Assembly: GCA_017517985.1 (NCBI GenBank)
Contig: JAFWWX010000007.1
Coordinates: forward strand, 1-8,040
Direction of reading: 5' to 3'
Source of the DNA: Clostridia bacterium
GTDB lineage: Bacteria > Bacillota_A > Clostridia > Oscillospirales > CAG-382
Length of the DNA: 8,040 nucleotides
Part shown: piece after piece, positions 6,481 to 8,040 of the stretch
Numbering within the stretch: position 1 is the stretch's first letter
How the letters are laid out: each line of letters begins with the position of its first letter
The notes under the pieces: generated by a model
What the model was told of the DNA's origin: nothing
Seen by the model: only the letters and a program-made list of their open reading frames with translations
Databases searched by the model: none
Translations under genes and position numbers: made by a program

Positions 6481-7251
6481 TTAATCTCTCAAAAATCCGG
6501 TAAGCGGATCTGATGCGGATGCACCTCTTGTTAACACTCTGCCAAGTCCTGAAAGGTATGCTTTTCTTCCCGCTTCAATTGCCTGACGGAATGCAGAAGC
6601 CATAAGGGGAAGATTGCCTGCGGTCGCTAAGGCTGTATTTGCCATAATTGCAGCAGCACCCATTTCCATAGCTTCACAAGCTTGTGATGGCTTACCGATA
6701 CCGGCATCAACAATAATTGGTAAATCAATTTCATCAATAAGGATTTGTATAAAATCTTTTGTCGCAAGCCCCTTATTAGAGCCTATGGGTGAAGCAAGTG
6801 GCATTATTGTTGCAGCTCCCGCCGAAACCAAGTCACGGGCAACATTTAAGTCAGGATACATATATGGCATTACAACAAAACCATCATTTGCAAGGATCTC
6901 TGTTGCTTTAATTGTTTCCTGATTATCAGGAAGCAGATACTTTGAATCGCGCATAATCTCAATCTTTACAAAATTACCGCATCCAAGTTCTCTGGCAAGT
7001 CTTGCAATTCTTACTGCTTCTTCGGCATTTCTTGCACCGCTTGTGTTAGGAAGCAGTGTTATTCCCTTTGGAATAAAGTCAAGAATGTTTTCCTGTTCTT
7101 TTGTATTTGCACGGCGTACAGCAAGAGTTATAATCTCCGCTCCTGCGTCTTTCACTGCCGCTTCAATAAGGTTAAGCGAGTATTTTCCCGAACCCAAAAT
7201 AAAACGAGAGTTAAATTCATGTCCGCCTATAATAAGTTTGTCATTGTTCAT
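6481..7251 (-). CDS. thiG: Thiazole synthase ThiG
   Basis: ThiG condenses 1-deoxy-xylulose 5-phosphate, dehydroglycine and the sulfur of ThiS thiocarboxylate into the thiazole phosphate. The preferred start (ATG at 7251) gives 256 residues beginning [20 protein letters not shown], the normal length. Lys96 in FVKIEIM fits the Schiff-base lysine known from the Bacillus enzyme. Other family blocks are [45 protein letters not shown] and [13 protein letters not shown] ribosome binding site (AAGGAA) lies 6-7 bases before this ATG. An upstream in-frame ATG at 7284 would add 11 charged residues and overlap thiF by 17 bases; it is less likely. ThiH follows after 13 bases that contain its GGAGGT. Confidence 0.97.
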   Translation of the reverse strand: MNNDKLIIGGHEFNSRFILGSGKYSLNLIEAAVKDAGAEIITLAVRRANTKEQENILDFIPKGITLLPNTSGARNAEEAVRIARLARELGCGNFVKIEIMRDSKYLLPDNQETIKATEILANDGFVVMPYMYPDLNVARDLVSAGAATIMPLASPIGSNKGLATKDFIQILIDEIDLPIIVDAGIGKPSQACEAMEMGAAAIMANTALATAGNLPLMASAFRQAIEAGRKAYLSGLGRVLTRGASASDPLTGFLRD

Positions 7252-7267
7252 ATTGCTTTCCTTCTTC

Positions 7268-7903
7268 CTATACTTCAAATTCATTTGCTATAAGCCTTAG
7301 CACCATGTGAGCTTGATGTGCAGCACATAGCATTACCCTCGATGATACAAGACCGATTCCGTCGGATGCATCACTTATTTCATCACCGCACAGATAAAAT
7401 CGTTTTGAAACTTTTCTTGTTTTTATTAAGTTTGCACTATCTAAGCCTGCCATTCCAGAGGCCGTCACAATATATTTATCCGGCATTTCTTCCAAGACAA
7501 GATTTGTAAGCATCGCTTTACACTCTGCATTATCAAAGGCTTCGCAGATGATATTGCAATCTTTCAAAAGTTCTTTTGCATTCTCATCTGTTATACAAAC
7601 CGTATGTAGCGCTGTTTCAAGATATGGGTTAATTTCCGTAAGATTTTCTCTTAATGCTTCTGTCTTATACATTCCGACCTGACTTACCTTATACTGCTGA
7701 CGGTGAAGATTGGTAATGTCCACCTTATCAAAATCAATCAGTATGAGTTTTCCTATTCCTGCACGTGCAAGAGCAATTGCTATATTAGAACCAAGTCCTC
7801 CAAGTCCGCAAATGCAAACTGTTGTTGATGAAATCTTATTCTGCAAATCTGTTCCGTGTCTGTCATTTAAAGCTTTTCTCCATTCATCTTTTGAAGGAAT
7901 CAT
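7268..7903 (-). CDS. thiF: Sulfur-carrier protein adenylyltransferase ThiF, short form
   Basis: This E1/MoeB-type enzyme adenylates the C-terminal glycine of ThiS so that sulfur can be loaded. The 211-residue protein has the nucleotide-binding [10 protein letters not shown] (31-40), the acidic strand end [17 protein letters not shown] (55-71, with the R-x-x-Q/N-type ATP contacts) and [15 protein letters not shown]. It lacks the paired CxxC zinc motifs of E. coli ThiF/MoeB and is shorter (about 211 versus 250), matching the compact family-2 ThiF of Clostridia. The ATG at 7903 is preferred because GGAGGT stands 7 bases upstream; an in-frame TTG at 7921 would extend it into thiS. The thiS stop and this start are arranged TGA-T-ATG. 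Identity is helped by the adjacent ThiS; alone it could be confused with other ThiF/MoeB-like proteins. Confidence 0.94.
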   Translation of the reverse strand: MIPSKDEWRKALNDRHGTDLQNKISSTTVCICGLGGLGSNIAIALARAGIGKLILIDFDKVDITNLHRQQYKVSQVGMYKTEALRENLTEINPYLETALHTVCITDENAKELLKDCNIICEAFDNAECKAMLTNLVLEEMPDKYIVTASGMAGLDSANLIKTRKVSKRFYLCGDEISDASDGIGLVSSRVMLCAAHQAHMVLRLIANEFEV

Positions 7904-7904
7904 A

Positions 7905-8040
7905 TCAGCCACCTCCCACAAAGCTTACAACCTCAACACTGTCGCCATCCTTAAAAATTGTGTCAGCATACTGCACTTTAGGAACTATATCACCGTTAAG
8001 TTCTACTGCAACACGCATTAAGTCGTAACCTGCAGAATTA
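7905..8040 (-). CDS. thiS: Sulfur carrier protein ThiS, C-terminal part (5' end beyond the window)
   Basis: The visible 44 residues, beginning NSAGYDLMRVAVELNGDIVP and ending DGDSVEVVSFVGGG, are the C-terminal two thirds of a ubiquitin-like ThiS. The terminal Gly-Gly is the functional tail: ThiF adenylates it, a sulfur donor converts it to a thiocarboxylate, and ThiG receives the sulfur. ThiS is normally about 65 residues, so some 20 N-terminal residues lie past 8040. It ends one base before the thiF ATG, and its last codons contain the thiF ribosome binding site. It is the first visible gene of the operon. Confidence 0.95.
   Translation of the reverse strand, partial: NSAGYDLMRVAVELNGDIVPKVQYADTIFKDGDSVEVVSFVGGG
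7911..7916 (-). promoter_or_regulatory. Ribosome binding site deciding the thiF start
   Basis: GGAGGT on the minus strand, inside the last codons of thiS, lies 7 bases before ATG 7903. This favours that ATG over the in-frame TTG at 7921. Confidence 0.75.

Noticed and set aside
7252..7284. Longer thiG start at 7284
   Set aside because: The extra residues are charged and not family-like, the start overlaps thiF, and a good ribosome binding site serves the ATG at 7251.
1711..8040. TPP riboswitch controlling the thiamine genes
   Set aside because: I looked on the minus strand for the conserved CUGAGA and the ACCUGAU...GCGUAGGGA-type cores in the intergenic spaces and found neither. The only large gap (3846-3928) does not match. 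A riboswitch, if any, would be upstream of thiS beyond the window.

Overview
The window comes from a low-GC Gram-positive bacterium, most likely an anaerobic member of the Clostridia. Strong AGGAGG-type ribosome binding sites, A+T-rich promoters, a short ThiC lacking the N-terminal domain, and oxygen-sensitive ThiH in place of ThiO all point that way. The assignment rests on gene style; no marker gene is present.

Positions 1711-8040 on the minus strand hold one long thiamine (vitamin B1) operon, read from high to low coordinates: thiS (5' end off the window), thiF, thiG, thiH, thiE, a HAD-family phosphatase gene, thiD and thiC. The genes are tightly packed: TGA-T-ATG at thiS/thiF, a 7-base overlap at thiE/HAD, an ATGA overlap at thiD/thiC, and stop codons lying in or beside the next ribosome binding site. 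ThiS, ThiF, ThiG and ThiH make the thiazole phosphate. ThiC and ThiD make hydroxymethylpyrimidine diphosphate. ThiE joins the two into thiamine monophosphate. No thiL is visible, so the HAD protein is a reasonable candidate for thiamine monophosphate phosphatase, which would need a pyrophosphokinase (ThiN type) encoded elsewhere. The operon promoter, and any TPP riboswitch, would lie beyond position 8040.

The HAD gene is broken as read: a +1 shift at a C4A5 run separates the N-terminal catalytic part from the C-terminal acidic motif IV. Just downstream, in the only sizeable gap of the operon (3846-3928), is a GC-rich hairpin with no U-tract.

Positions 1-1680 hold a second unit: a plus-strand MocR-type (GntR HTH plus PLP aminotransferase fold) regulator, diverging from a minus-strand ECF-transporter S component. 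The promoters of the two genes overlap face to face across an 18-bp perfect palindrome that supplies both -10 boxes. The regulator stops about 90-100 residues short of the usual MocR length and runs straight into a terminator shared with the convergent thiC. The arrangement suggests vitamin-precursor uptake controlled by a PLP-dependent repressor or activator, either of vitamin B6 (PdxU-like) or of the thiamine pyrimidine (HmpT-like).
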